DNA of 22,841 nucleotides from Blattamonas nauphoetae (taxonomy: Eukaryota > Preaxostyla > Oxymonadida), in NCBI GenBank assembly GCA_033064195.1, contig JARBJD010000693.1, positions 1-22,841 of the forward strand. Direction: 5' to 3'. Within the stretch, counting starts at the first letter, position 1. Each line of letters begins with the position of its first letter. Shown here piece by piece: positions 1 through 9,457 of this stretch. Under the pieces are notes generated by a model, which was given only the letters and a program-made list of their open reading frames with translations, ran no database searches and had not been told where the DNA came from. The translations under genes and the position numbers were made by a program.

Positions 1-236
1 AGTATGTTCAGAATAAGCATTAAATTGAATCAATGAAAGGAGAAGAGGAGACTGTTCACTAGTCTCGAGTGTCCAGGGAAATAATGTACTTACGGTGACG
101 TATGTTCATGAGGGAGTTGAGATGGAGAATGGAAAGCCAAAGGAAGTTGTGGAATCAAGGAAACAGATTACACTTAGCAGAAACGTCGACACTACACTCA
201 ATCATTTTAAAATAAAATGAACTGAAGAAATACAAT
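1..236 (+). pseudogene. fibre-gene remnant (5' part), possible inner edge of a long terminal repeat
   Basis: The stretch matches the start of the fibre gene of element B (about 16699-16865) in the same plus orientation. Shared blocks include the ones around positions 1-20 and 95-113. It is clearly more diverged from B than the structural genes of A are, and it contains a segment with no counterpart in B. It cannot be the 5' part of A's own fibre gene in direct continuity, since that gene is on the minus strand at the far right of A. Two readings are open: a long terminal inverted repeat of A that includes the fibre 5' end, or a scrap of a third element. Confidence 0.6.
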
Positions 237-380
237 TGTGAGGCTCGTAGGTGAGTACACGAAAGTTCTGGTTCCATTCACATATCGAGAGATTGGTGGA
301 GTGAAGTATTCAGAATTAGACTTGATGCATGGCTGACTGCTAAGAAAAAGCCCCATCTGAAACAAAAATAAACGCTCAAC
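237..380. other. unassigned stretch between fibre remnant and polymerase promoter
   Basis: No convincing gene or repeat is seen here. Homology to the fibre gene ends near 236 and the T-rich promoter box of the polymerase begins near 381. Confidence 0.4.
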
Positions 381-410
381 TTTTTATTTCGGATTTTTAT
401 TTTGTAGTAA
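381..410 (+). promoter_or_regulatory. T-rich start box of polB
   Basis: Two successive TTTTTATTT-like runs end a few bases before the ATG at 411, which is preceded by GTAA. It follows the same plan as the boxes in front of the other genes of both elements. Confidence 0.6.
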
Positions 411-3400
411 ATGACACTGCTAAAACCAATCAAGAAGGAATTCAAGAAATTCGAGATCTCTTTCCGAATACACAGTTTCAATTTATTGATGGTCAGAACG
501 TACAATCCTGACGGTAAAAGTATCCAACATCATCGTTCATTTCTCCTGAATATGCTACAACACACAGATCTCGAGTTTCCACATCCAATAAAGAATCTCG
601 ATCTTAATCTCATACCAGATTTTATTGAACAAGTTAAACTTCGACAACAGATGGCATCAGAAGATCGACTCGCTCACCGAATGATTGTTGAGAACATGAA
701 AGCAAATCCAAGAGTGAACAAAGATGAACTGAAGAAACAAGTGTTCAGAATGACGTGGAAACTGAAATCAATTGAAGAGAAGTTGATGGATCATTGGATG
801 AAGAATCTGTTGATCATTCAAAAGAAAAAATGAACAGATGGAAAAAGAGAAGTGCAGACCTTTGATGGATTTGAAGAATGTATTTTACTCGCTGAACCAC
901 GTGACAAAGCAGCATTCAATTGTCTCATGAATGCACGAAGGAAGTTCAAAAGAATGAGGTTGAGAAGGTTGAAGACAATGGAAAACCATATCAACTGTAC
1001 TTCCACAATCATCTGAAGAACGTTGAGGAAATGGGTCAGTATTTTGACATCATAAAAAGTTCGAGGACTCGCACCAAAAAGAGAAAAGTTCCTCGAGCCA
1101 GTGTCTGGACTGGTTACACGATAAAGACGTTGAATGGTGTGTCTCCAACGAATATCCGAGTATGAATTATATCTGTCTCTCCTGTGTGAGACGAGTTTCG
1201 AAGATGTGAATTCGAACTTTTATGACATCAAAAATTCTCACCCAAATCACAACCTTCATCATAGCAGTATTCGACAAAGAGAAAGATCATCCATTCAAGA
1301 TCAGTCTTGACTGTGGAAAGATCATCGAGAGAAAAGACAGAGACGAAACGACGTACAAAGATTTCAGACCAGAACTGGAGAACACATCAAAGAGTTTTCC
1401 AACCGTGATAAGAAGTGAAGCAGACATTAGTGAGTATTCAAAATATGCAATCAATCTTATCAAAGAATCTCAAGAGAGAACACTAATGGATACCAAGACA
1501 ATGTACATTGCATTCCACTCCATTCTAGTTGCAGTATATCGATTTCCAGTGGCGGGAAAAGCTAATGCCATTCTCACTGAACACATCAAAACGAGAAACG
1601 TTCGGTACATCGATTCTGAGTTCAACATTTGCTTCTTTCAAGCACTATCGTTCCTCACTCTTCCTGAGGTTCCTGGTAAGAAAATATCTATCAACATGAG
1701 AAACGTTGAAGCAAAAGATTGTTCGCAGAATCAATGAATCTGACGCACCTGAAGCCACATCAACTTACTGAACACTTGCAAAGTATCCTGGATTTGATAT
1801 TGCTTGTGATTTGGAGAAAGAAATGATTAGACACAACATCACAGTTCACATTTATGAATACGACGAATACAAGAAGAAATACTTCCTGAGTCAATCGTAT
1901 GTCAACGAAAATGATGATGCAAGAGTGCTTCCCATCTTGATGATACCGCTTACTGCAACTCTCGTTCATGTGATGTTCATTGTTGATCCTGAGAAAATCA
2001 CTGGATATAAACTCTGTCCGTATTGTCAATCAAGAGGATTCCAAGTGAAGAATAAAACTACAGCAGAGATTTTGAGAAGCATCTCAAAGAGTGTAAAGAA
2101 CTTGATGGAAAACATGTGAAGAAGATCTCCTGGACAAAACACCAAGACCATATGTTCCACATATTCTCAACAATAGAACGTATGAGTTTCTGATGGCACA
2201 CAAGAGACAAGACGAATTCAAACCAACTCAATACTACATCACTTACGATTTCGAAACAATGGAAGATCTCATCCTTGACAATCTCTTCTCTGATGACAAT
2301 ACTCAACTGATCTCACACTTGAAACCTCTCTCTGTTGCATCTGCAATCAAAACAAAATCAGGTGTGAAGTCAATCTACTTTGATCTTCGAGATGGAAAAG
2401 ACTTTGTGAAGCAGTGGATCAGAGAACTCTTCAAATATGCTGAGACAGTTCGAGAGAACAACTACTATGAAGACCCAGAGATTCCCTCACAAAATGAAGT
2501 CAGTGTGATTGGGTTCAACAGTTCCAGATTCGACATCAATCTCATCTTCCGTGATCTCGTTGACAAGGATTGGAAAGTGGTGAGCTTCCTTGGATCAACA
2601 ACAAAGTACAAACAAGTATTGATCAGACATGAGAGAACCCAACAGGTTCTTCGCTTTATTGACATGATGTCGTATACCGGACCAATGACTTTGGATAATG
2701 CAGTCAAAGCTTTCGGAGGAAACACCACCCTTCAGAAATCATTATTTGCTTACGAATCATTTGATTCATCAGACTATGATTCAGTGTTGAGCAAACAAGA
2801 ACCATTCTCCAAATATGAATTCTATTCCAGTCTGAATAATAGTGAAATGTCCGACAGTGATTACCAACTTTATCTTGATGATTGGAACAAGCAAGGATTC
2901 AAGAACCGTTGGGAATATCTGAAATTCTACAACATCAGAGACGTCGAATGCATGATTGCACCACTGGATAATCTCATTGATCTGAACTTCCAATACAAAG
3001 TGGACATGTTCCACAATCTCTCACTGTCAGCAAATGCTTCTGCAATCAAATATGCGTGTGCCTACAAGGACTTTGATATCGACGATGATTTCAATGGAGT
3101 GGATCAATCTGGAGAAATAAAAATAACTAAGCAATACTGGAAGTACAAGGTTGCATCGTACATTTATCAAGACCAGAAAGCTCACCGCAATACTGATAAA
3201 AATGTCACTGAAGCAGATTACGATTGGTTTGTTCAACAGTGCAAGAGAGTGTGCTATATCTGCAAATGTCACTTCTCACAAGCAGTACGACCAACATTGG
3301 ATAGAATCGACAATTCAAAAGGACATTCAAAAGAGAACGTAAAGATCTGCTGTGATTACTGCAACACCTACAAGTCAGACAAAGATGAACATCTCACTCG

Positions 3401-4972
3401 ATTGAGAATTCAATTGAAGAAGTATTGCATCTGGAAATCATTGCCGATGACTCTGACACACGAGCAAACATATCACAAACTGAGAGCAGCAGTGACTGGT
3501 GGATTATCGAATGTTCAACACAGACAGAATATCAAAGACGTGACACCAATCAACCACTTTACATATGAAGACGGAAAGGTCGTGTCAAAAGATACACAAC
3601 ACATCATGACTCACGTTTGTGGTGTTGATTATAATTCACTTTATCCAAGTGCATTCTCATCCATCAAGAACAAAAACAATCCATACACGAATCACAGAAT
3701 GTACATGCCAGGAAGATGTTTGTACACAGCCACAGGAGACAAAGAATGTCGTAAGATTATAGAGGACAAAAATCAGAAGACACTATTTGTTGCAGAACTG
3801 AAAGGACACATAGACGAGAAGCACATTAATGAGTTCATTAACTTCCCACCAATCTTCAGAAACATTGTGGTCAATACGACAGAAGAGAACATTGGAGAGA
3901 AGACATATTCGTTGATGAAGAAACATGGATTGAAGACTGATGACAAACAAAGAAAGCTGACTCAACTCTTGAGCACACACGATCAGTATATGTTCTTTTC
4001 GACATACTATCTGTGGTTCCTCATCGATTATTGCCACTTCATTATTGATGACGTTAAGAGTGTGATGATGTTCTCCAGACACGCTGGATTTGAACCATTT
4101 GTGACCTCATTCATGAATGATAGGATTGAAGCAATGAAGGTTGGAAACAAAGGAAAGGAACAATTCAGTAAGACCAACCTCAATGGAAGCTACGGATATG
4201 ATGGAATGAACACTGAGAAGTACAACTCAATCACAATCTGCAATGAGAAGAGAACATACTTGAAACAGATGATGAAAGGATTTGTGGCCACTCGAGAGAT
4301 CAATGAGGACAACTACATTGTGATTGAAGACAGAGAGAAAGCATCATGCAAAACATGTCTGCAAGAAGCTGTATTCACACTCGACAATGCCAAGTTCTGG
4401 TATCTGAATTTCATCTACAACTTCATGTACAAGTGCCTCGACATGAACAAGATTCACTTCTGTGAGGGTGATACTGATTCTGCTTATTGGGCAATCTCAG
4501 GTGATCCAAATGCTGGAATACATCAACAATTTGAACATGTGATTGCTGACAAGGAATTCTATGATGCACACAAATATGAATGGTTTCCCAATCCTGAAAA
4601 AGGTGTCGATGATGAGAAGAAGCTGTTGGGATTAGCAATTGAGAAGGAAGGTGAGCAGATGATCTGTCTTGCACCAAAGTGTTACTCGCTCGATGAGAAA
4701 TGCAAAATCAAAGGAGTGTCTCTGAAGAAAACAAATATCACAAGTGCCGATTATGTGAAGTGCCTGAATGGAGAGAAAACAGTGACAACAACACTGAACT
4801 TTTAGACGAGAAGAATCGTGAGCGATGAGGACAGCAATGGATTTGAGATAGCCAAAATACAACAACAGAAACTCAGTCTTAGTGGAATTCATCTGAAGGC
4901 AATCGTACTTGAAAATGAATCGTGTCCTCCATTCATTCATGGACTGAAAGCAACTGATTATCAAATCGAATA
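411..4972 (+). pseudogene. polB: protein-primed family-B DNA polymerase with embedded HNH-like module (broken)
   Basis: Replicates the element; Maverick polymerases are thought to use a protein primer. The gene region runs from the ATG behind the T-rich box to about 4972. Several breaks, perhaps six to ten, fall along it, so it is a fossil. Visible parts in order are: an N-terminal region of unknown fold; a CPYC-type zinc-binding segment near 2020; the 3'-5' exonuclease domain with Exo I (DFETME, near 2247), Exo II (NSSRFD, near 2517) and Exo III (YNIRD, near 2930); an HNH-like zinc module (3252-3365); and the polymerase domain. The polymerase domain shows motif A (DYNSLYPS, near 3627), motif B (KTNLNGSYGYD, near 4170), motif C (DTDS, near 4470) and the KCY triplet near 4677. 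The region between motifs A and B is long, as expected for the TPR inserts of protein-primed enzymes. The family assignment is secure; whether the first few hundred bases belong to the same gene is less certain. Confidence 0.9.
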
Positions 4973-4980
4973 AAAGCAAA

Positions 4981-4996
4981 CTTTATTTTTGAATAA
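4981..4996 (+). promoter_or_regulatory. T-rich start box of the integrase gene
   Basis: TTTATTTTT followed by GAATAA directly before the ATG at 4997. It is the same box type as at the other genes. Confidence 0.6.
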
Positions 4997-6949
4997 ATGA
5001 ACCCACGACAGATCAAAGCATTAGTGAATAGGTTACTGAATTGCACACAACACTCTAAAGAGAAAATATTCAATGTCAAGTTCAATAGAACCAACACTTT
5101 ACCAGTATATGACGTCTATGATTCACATGGAGAGTATGTTGCAAACGATGAAACATACTTCGAGGATTGGTTCAATGGAGGTCTCTCTCCGAATTTAACT
5201 CTCTCAGATGGAACAAAAGTAGTCTCACAGTTTCTGATTGAATTCTTGGGAAAACGTTTTAGTGATTGGAGATGTGAAAAAGCATACAAGATGTATAAAG
5301 AATATCATCGAAAGTACAATCAGCAAGTGACACCAATTCTCTCACCAAGAGTTCGAAGCCCTGCAGAGGCAAGACAAATCCCAACACCAGTGCAGAGACC
5401 AATAGTTGTAGAACCACCTGAATATCCAATAGTGCCTGGACAGAAGAGAAACTTAAAAACGATTGGGTTTGAATATGAATATCCAATGAAGGAGAGGAGG
5501 TTCGAAGAGGAGGACGAGGATGACATTATTCCTATTTCACATTTGCAACATCCAATTGAGAGAAATCCCTTCTTCATTCCAACTGCGTTCAACCACCCAG
5601 TGAGAGAGATCAGACAGTACGAACCGACGACACAGCAAGTGCTCAATAAGTTGGAACAAATGAAGGGCTTTTTTGATCATCAACAAAGAAATGATTCAGA
5701 AGATGAACAGATAAAAGCTGAGAACTCAATCATGAATAATCAAAAGCAAATGGAACACTTTATTACATCACACATTCTGGATGCTAATAAAATGAACAGG
5801 GACACATTTGTTCGAACCTCAATTAACAGACCTATTGCGAACGATGATATTGACTTCATTCTGACTCACACAAAACAAATCCCATTCGGAGGAAGATCAT
5901 TTCAGGATTGGTATGAGGAATATGATCACAGATGGAGTGTTGCACATCCGAGGAAAATCCAGAGAGAAAAAGGAAGTGACAGATTGATAATTGAAACACC
6001 AACGATGCCTAAAACAACGGAGACAATCGTGTATCCTTTTCGATCAAAAATGCAGTTCATGTCGAAAGCAATTACAGGTGATCCACAGAAGACATCAGAC
6101 AGAAAGGTTCCACAGAATTGTGATCGACCATACTTTTCTCCCAAGTTTGGATCCTGGGAAATTGATCTCGTTTTTATCCAATCACCAACGTCGAAAACAG
6201 TACTTCAGATTTACCTATTTGCCATCAATATAAACACGAAATACCTTGTTGTGATTCCTGTTCTGGATAAATCATGGAGTAAAGTCAAGACTGCAATCAA
6301 TGATCTGATTAATCATCGTGGAGTTCATGTCAACAACATTCGTGGTGATGGAGAAGCTGCTTGGACAAGTGGAGAAGCATCAGACTTTTGTAAGGAACAG
6401 AAAGTCAGGACATATTTCACAAGTTCACCATTCACAAATCACAACAGAATTGTCGATCGAGTGATAAGAACAATAAGAGATGGATTCCAAGACAATGCAA
6501 CACAAATGGCAAATCATTCACTGATGAATCAGATGGTGGAATACTATAACATAACTCCTCATCGAGCGTACTGGAACAAGTTCACTCCACAACAGGCACA
6601 AAACAATAGAGAGATTGAAGCATTGTATATCTCCAGTTGTGAAGAACAATTGAAGAACATCCAAAGACAACAGACATCACAGATGTTATGGAAATGCAAA
6701 CCAGGAAACATATCGCTGATTCATCTTGATTTGGACAAGACTGTTGCCAAGTTTCAGAAGAAGAGAAGACAGTTTCAATTTGTGGGGAAATTCATCGAAT
6801 ACAAACACGGAAATGTGGTGGCAAAACTTCTGAATGGACTCACATGTCTGTCAAAAGTTGTCTACGTTCCAATCCAACACACCAAGTTCCATGCAGACTC
6901 TCTTGACGACTTAACTCCAGAATTCATTGCTGAGTTCGGTCTACTCTGA
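4997..6949 (+). CDS. int: rve (retroviral-type) integrase of the Maverick element
   Basis: Integrase that would join the element ends to host DNA in the nucleus; 650 residues, apparently whole. The N-terminal half is unlike retroviral integrases. It has a folded-looking segment (residues about 35-100), a proline-rich linker (about 110-150), an acidic run (about 165-177) and a second segment with a WYEEY motif (about 310). The rve core runs from about 380 to 545. It has the first acidic residue D390 (WEIDLV), the second D451 (RGDGEAAW) and a third acidic residue at 487 (NHNRIVDR). The last two are separated by 35 residues, the classic DD35 spacing. A small basic C-terminal segment (about 570-635) resembles the SH3-like DNA-binding tail. 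No chromodomain is evident. The start is chosen because the ATG directly follows a T-rich box. Part of the linker coding sequence is one copy of a 40-bp dispersed repeat. Confidence 0.93.
   Translation: MNPRQIKALVNRLLNCTQHSKEKIFNVKFNRTNTLPVYDVYDSHGEYVANDETYFEDWFNGGLSPNLTLSDGTKVVSQFLIEFLGKRFSDWRCEKAYKMYKEYHRKYNQQVTPILSPRVRSPAEARQIPTPVQRPIVVEPPEYPIVPGQKRNLKTIGFEYEYPMKERRFEEEDEDDIIPISHLQHPIERNPFFIPTAFNHPVREIRQYEPTTQQVLNKLEQMKGFFDHQQRNDSEDEQIKAENSIMNNQKQMEHFITSHILDANKMNRDTFVRTSINRPIANDDIDFILTHTKQIPFGGRSFQDWYEEYDHRWSVAHPRKIQREKGSDRLIIETPTMPKTTETIVYPFRSKMQFMSKAITGDPQKTSDRKVPQNCDRPYFSPKFGSWEIDLVFIQSPTSKTVLQIYLFAININTKYLVVIPVLDKSWSKVKTAINDLINHRGVHVNNIRGDGEAAWTSGEASDFCKEQKVRTYFTSSPFTNHNRIVDRVIRTIRDGFQDNATQMANHSLMNQMVEYYNITPHRAYWNKFTPQQAQNNREIEALYISSCEEQLKNIQRQQTSQMLWKCKPGNISLIHLDLDKTVAKFQKKRRQFQFVGKFIEYKHGNVVAKLLNGLTCLSKVVYVPIQHTKFHADSLDDLTPEFIAEFGLL
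5339..5378 (+). repeat. 40-bp dispersed repeat, copy 1 (inside the integrase linker)
   Basis: This segment matches the inserted segment at 22274-22313 (minus strand) at 35 of 40 bases, and all five differences are transitions. It contains the core GTTCGAAGCC. Here it is read as part of the proline-rich linker of the integrase. In the other copy it is read in a different frame, so the similarity is at the DNA level. Confidence 0.7.
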
Positions 6950-7000
6950 CCTCAGAACTTCGTTCGCTTCAATTTAAGCTAATCTCAAAAATGTTTCAGA

Positions 7001-7018
7001 TATTTTTATTTCACTTAA
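7001..7018 (+). promoter_or_regulatory. T-rich start box of the 116-residue gene
   Basis: TATTTTTATTT followed by CACTTAA immediately before the ATG at 7019. Confidence 0.6.
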
Positions 7019-7369
7019 ATGACATCACTGAAAATATTAGAACCGTTTGATCCTGAGCAGAAAGAGTTCACAAACATCCACGACTTTCAGAGATACTTGG
7101 AGAAGAATAGAAAGGAACTGAATGAGTACACAACACAGAAACTGAATAGGATGATCCAAATTGATGGATATCGAATAACAAAAATAAGAGGTGAGATTGC
7201 ACTGAGGAAACGATATAATGATGCTTCCACTTCTCCTAATTCACTCTCGATTGATCAGAGATTATCAGATATTGAAGAATCAATTCGAACGCTGACTGAC
7301 ACTCTCAGTATGAGGCTTCGAAGTCTTGACGAGACCATTGGTAACCTTCTACAAGAGATCGCCGACTAG
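7019..7369 (+). CDS. small coiled-coil protein, function unknown
   Basis: A 116-residue protein that I do not recognise. It is highly charged, has no cysteine, no membrane segment and no signal peptide. The C-terminal third (about residues 78-113) has a regular heptad-like spacing of Leu/Ile (SIDQRLSDIEESIRTL and on) typical of a coiled coil; the first half also looks helical. It sits between integrase and the packaging ATPase, facing the ATPase tail to tail with 15 bases between the stop codons. Its place between the integration and packaging genes would suit a DNA-handling accessory or a small virion protein, but this is inference only. The start follows the usual T-rich box. Confidence 0.75.
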   Translation: MTSLKILEPFDPEQKEFTNIHDFQRYLEKNRKELNEYTTQKLNRMIQIDGYRITKIRGEIALRKRYNDASTSPNSLSIDQRLSDIEESIRTLTDTLSMRLRSLDETIGNLLQEIAD

Positions 7370-7393
7370 GCGAGTGCGACGCCTTTAGCAAGG
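7363..7393. terminator. GC-rich hairpin between convergent genes
   Basis: The 15-base gap between the stop codons of the coiled-coil gene and the ATPase gene lies in a local GC-rich patch. It can form a short perfect stem (AGGCG...CGCCT) around a 7-base loop. It may separate the two transcripts or be the trace of a small palindromic insertion. Function is not shown. Confidence 0.3.
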
Positions 7394-8275
7394 TTCTCTG
7401 ACCCTTCTGATTAACCCATCTTTGTTGATCTCATTCAGTGCAACTCCATCTGTATTGTATCGAAGAATGATTGCTTCACACTTTTGTTTCCGTTGATAAA
7501 TATTCCAGAAGTGTTGAGTATCAATTGGTGAGTTCAACTGAGGATAGACTCTGCTGATTCGTTCTTTGTTGAATCCTCCAAAGATCCACATTGAATCAAT
7601 GTTTGACTTCATGTCTGCTGACAAACTGAAGAGCTCATGCATCGTCAGAAAGAATGTGAATTTCGGTTGTCGATTCTCGAGTAACAGGTCCATCATGGTC
7701 ATTCTATTTTTGGATGTTCTTCGTTCACCTAGGATTCTACGACAGTCATCGAGGAGGATAATCGTTTGGAGATTCTTTACTGAGAAGTCATCAATGTACA
7801 GTGAGTCAAAGAGATTCTCTCTGCATTCATCAGTAATTCTATCTTGCCACTGATTGTCAATGATCTCTTCATACGCAGCTTTCGATTCAGAGAGTTCCAA
7901 CAGAAATGGAAGTGCATCATCGTATTTGACTTTCACATAAGGAACATTCAGTATTGGTTTGAATTTATCGAATGTAGGATCAATGTTCTTATCAGTGACG
8001 AAGACAAACAAGTGAAAGAGTTCATTCCGAACCTGAACATTCTGTAGCTTGGCAACCTCTCGAAGAGCATTAAAGGTCTTTCCACTTCCTCTATTTCCAA
8101 CAAGGACATTGACACTATTGCGATTGAAATGAAGGTCTGGATGAATTTGTGATTGCACTTCATGAGACACATTCCTATTTGATGCTTCACTCAATTTAGC
8201 ATTCACGTATGCTGTTAGAGAAAAGTGTTCCACCCTCCGTGAAACCTCTGGTTTAGCCATATTCGATTTGTTCAT
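7385..8275 (-). CDS. A32/FtsK-like genome packaging ATPase
   Basis: A 296-residue ATPase of the HerA/FtsK superfamily, in the branch that includes poxvirus A32 and Maverick ATP proteins. Its expected role is to drive the element DNA into capsids. Walker A is GNRGSGKT at residues 60-67. Walker B is TIILLDDC at 171-178, with the two acidic residues. A conserved-looking FFLTMHELF segment with a following N (about 208-225) occupies the place of the sensor/arginine-finger region. The length is normal for the family and the gene looks whole. It is the only gene of the central part on the minus strand and shares a divergent start region with the 321-residue gene. Confidence 0.9.
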   Translation of the reverse strand: MNKSNMAKPEVSRRVEHFSLTAYVNAKLSEASNRNVSHEVQSQIHPDLHFNRNSVNVLVGNRGSGKTFNALREVAKLQNVQVRNELFHLFVFVTDKNIDPTFDKFKPILNVPYVKVKYDDALPFLLELSESKAAYEEIIDNQWQDRITDECRENLFDSLYIDDFSVKNLQTIILLDDCRRILGERRTSKNRMTMMDLLLENRQPKFTFFLTMHELFSLSADMKSNIDSMWIFGGFNKERISRVYPQLNSPIDTQHFWNIYQRKQKCEAIILRYNTDGVALNEINKDGLIRRVREPC

Positions 8276-8305
8276 TTGTGATTTAACTCTAATTAAAATA
8301 TACTT
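8276..8305 (-). promoter_or_regulatory. A/T-rich start region of the ATPase gene
   Basis: Read on the minus strand, a TATATTTTAATT run lies about 20 bases before the ATG. It is a weaker and more distant version of the box seen at the other genes, back to back with the box of the 321-residue gene. Confidence 0.35.
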
Positions 8306-8308
8306 TTG

Positions 8309-8328
8309 GTTTTTTTATTTTGAATGAA
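8309..8328 (+). promoter_or_regulatory. T-rich start box of the 321-residue gene
   Basis: GGTTTTTTTATTTTG ends about 8 bases before the ATG at 8329. It supports that ATG over an in-frame TTG at 8320, which lies inside the box. Confidence 0.55.
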
Positions 8329-9294
8329 ATGTCAATGATACCACAGATTGTGTACAACCAACCACAAAGAAAAACAAGAGAGAAGAAACCAAAAATGAGA
8401 TACGCTGAGCAAAGTCAAGCAGCATTGAAAAGAATCTATGCTGACGATGATATTCAAACCAGATGGAACGATGCCCTCAGTAGTTATCCATCAGCGCTTG
8501 AGTACATTAAGAGAACTGGACAGAATTGGACTGTTCTCATGGAACAACATGGAAAAATCCCAGATGTGATGGTCTACGATAATGAGACGAAAGATTTGAT
8601 TGCAGTCAATGGTGCCATGCTAGCTCCATACAACAGTAGACCAGTCAAAGAGACATACTACGCAATGAATCCAACACCAGACAAGCGAAAACAGACATCA
8701 TATACAGCATTTAATCGCCAATTCGGAAGGAAAATCAAAGCTTCACACTCTAATTTCCTCAAGAATGGATCATACGATTTACCATCCAATTATCGAGACA
8801 TCAGCTATGGAGACATGCAAGCACAAAGATCACAACAACCATATGCAATAATGAAGAAAGCTGTTGGTGACTTCATGACAAATGGATTGGGAATAACTCG
8901 TGCCAGTCGAGATAATCCAGCTGATCTTGAGAAACATGTAATAGACAATATGGTGTTCAATTCAATTCAATCGAAAGTAGCATCACAAATGTGGGACAAA
9001 TGGCTTGAAGAACATCTTTCAGGATTCGACAGTACCAACGAAGGACATCAGAGAATGAAGAAAAGAAAGGATTTCAAGGAGCAGGTGTATCCACAGTTTC
9101 TAGAATTTATCACAAGTCAAGAAGATTTGCCAACATTCCTTGGTAGACATAATGCTACCATAGCATCAGATATTAGTACACTGACACGCAAAGCATATAC
9201 AACGAGAACAGATGATGATATCGGTCAATACCAATCTACGAATATGCCTGCTTACTCTCAATATGTTCAGTACCAGAAAGAAATGTCTGATTAA
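8329..9294 (+). CDS. 321-residue protein of the structural block, function unknown
   Basis: I do not recognise this protein. It is basic at the N-terminus (RKTREKKPK near residue 15), rich in Tyr, Asn and Gln, and has no cysteine, so it is not the adenovirus-type cysteine protease that many Polintons carry. It has no membrane segment. The middle (about 60-110) contains a compact hydrophobic region (NWTVLMEQHGKIPDVMVYDN). The C-terminal half is predicted-helical and charged, with repeated Trp-Lys-Glu patterns. It is the first gene of the rightward structural block, directly divergent from the packaging ATPase, which would suit a virion or packaging-associated protein. The start at 8329 is the first ATG after the T-rich box. 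Confidence 0.75.
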   Translation: MSMIPQIVYNQPQRKTREKKPKMRYAEQSQAALKRIYADDDIQTRWNDALSSYPSALEYIKRTGQNWTVLMEQHGKIPDVMVYDNETKDLIAVNGAMLAPYNSRPVKETYYAMNPTPDKRKQTSYTAFNRQFGRKIKASHSNFLKNGSYDLPSNYRDISYGDMQAQRSQQPYAIMKKAVGDFMTNGLGITRASRDNPADLEKHVIDNMVFNSIQSKVASQMWDKWLEEHLSGFDSTNEGHQRMKKRKDFKEQVYPQFLEFITSQEDLPTFLGRHNATIASDISTLTRKAYTTRTDDDIGQYQSTNMPAYSQYVQYQKEMSD

Positions 9295-9304
9295 AAACAT
9301 TAAT

Positions 9305-9331
9305 ATATATTTTTTATTTTTATAGAAAGTA
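9305..9331 (+). promoter_or_regulatory. T-rich start box upstream of the 154-residue gene
   Basis: A strong TTTTTTATTTTTAT run followed by AAGTA. Unlike the other boxes, the long reading frame it should serve begins more than 100 bases further on. Confidence 0.5.
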
Positions 9332-9457
9332 ATGCAACCAATTCTAAGTTGTCAGTTTACATAATACACAAGTTCTTCTTCAGTACCAACATCAATCACC
9401 AACAATGTCATCATCGAGGATAGGAGCAAAGCTGGCGTAGATAATAGAGGATCGAAG

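Noticed and set aside
237-380. Small early gene before the polymerase
   Set aside because: No start box precedes it and no frame is open over a convincing length; it was left unassigned.
4997-6949. Retrovirus or LTR retrotransposon, because of the rve integrase
   Set aside because: There is no reverse transcriptase, gag or LTR; the integrase sits among a DNA polymerase, packaging ATPase and capsid genes, which defines Mavericks/Polintons.
8320-8328. TTG as the start of the 321-residue gene
   Set aside because: It lies within the T-rich box; the ATG at 8329 has the usual spacing from the box and is the better start.
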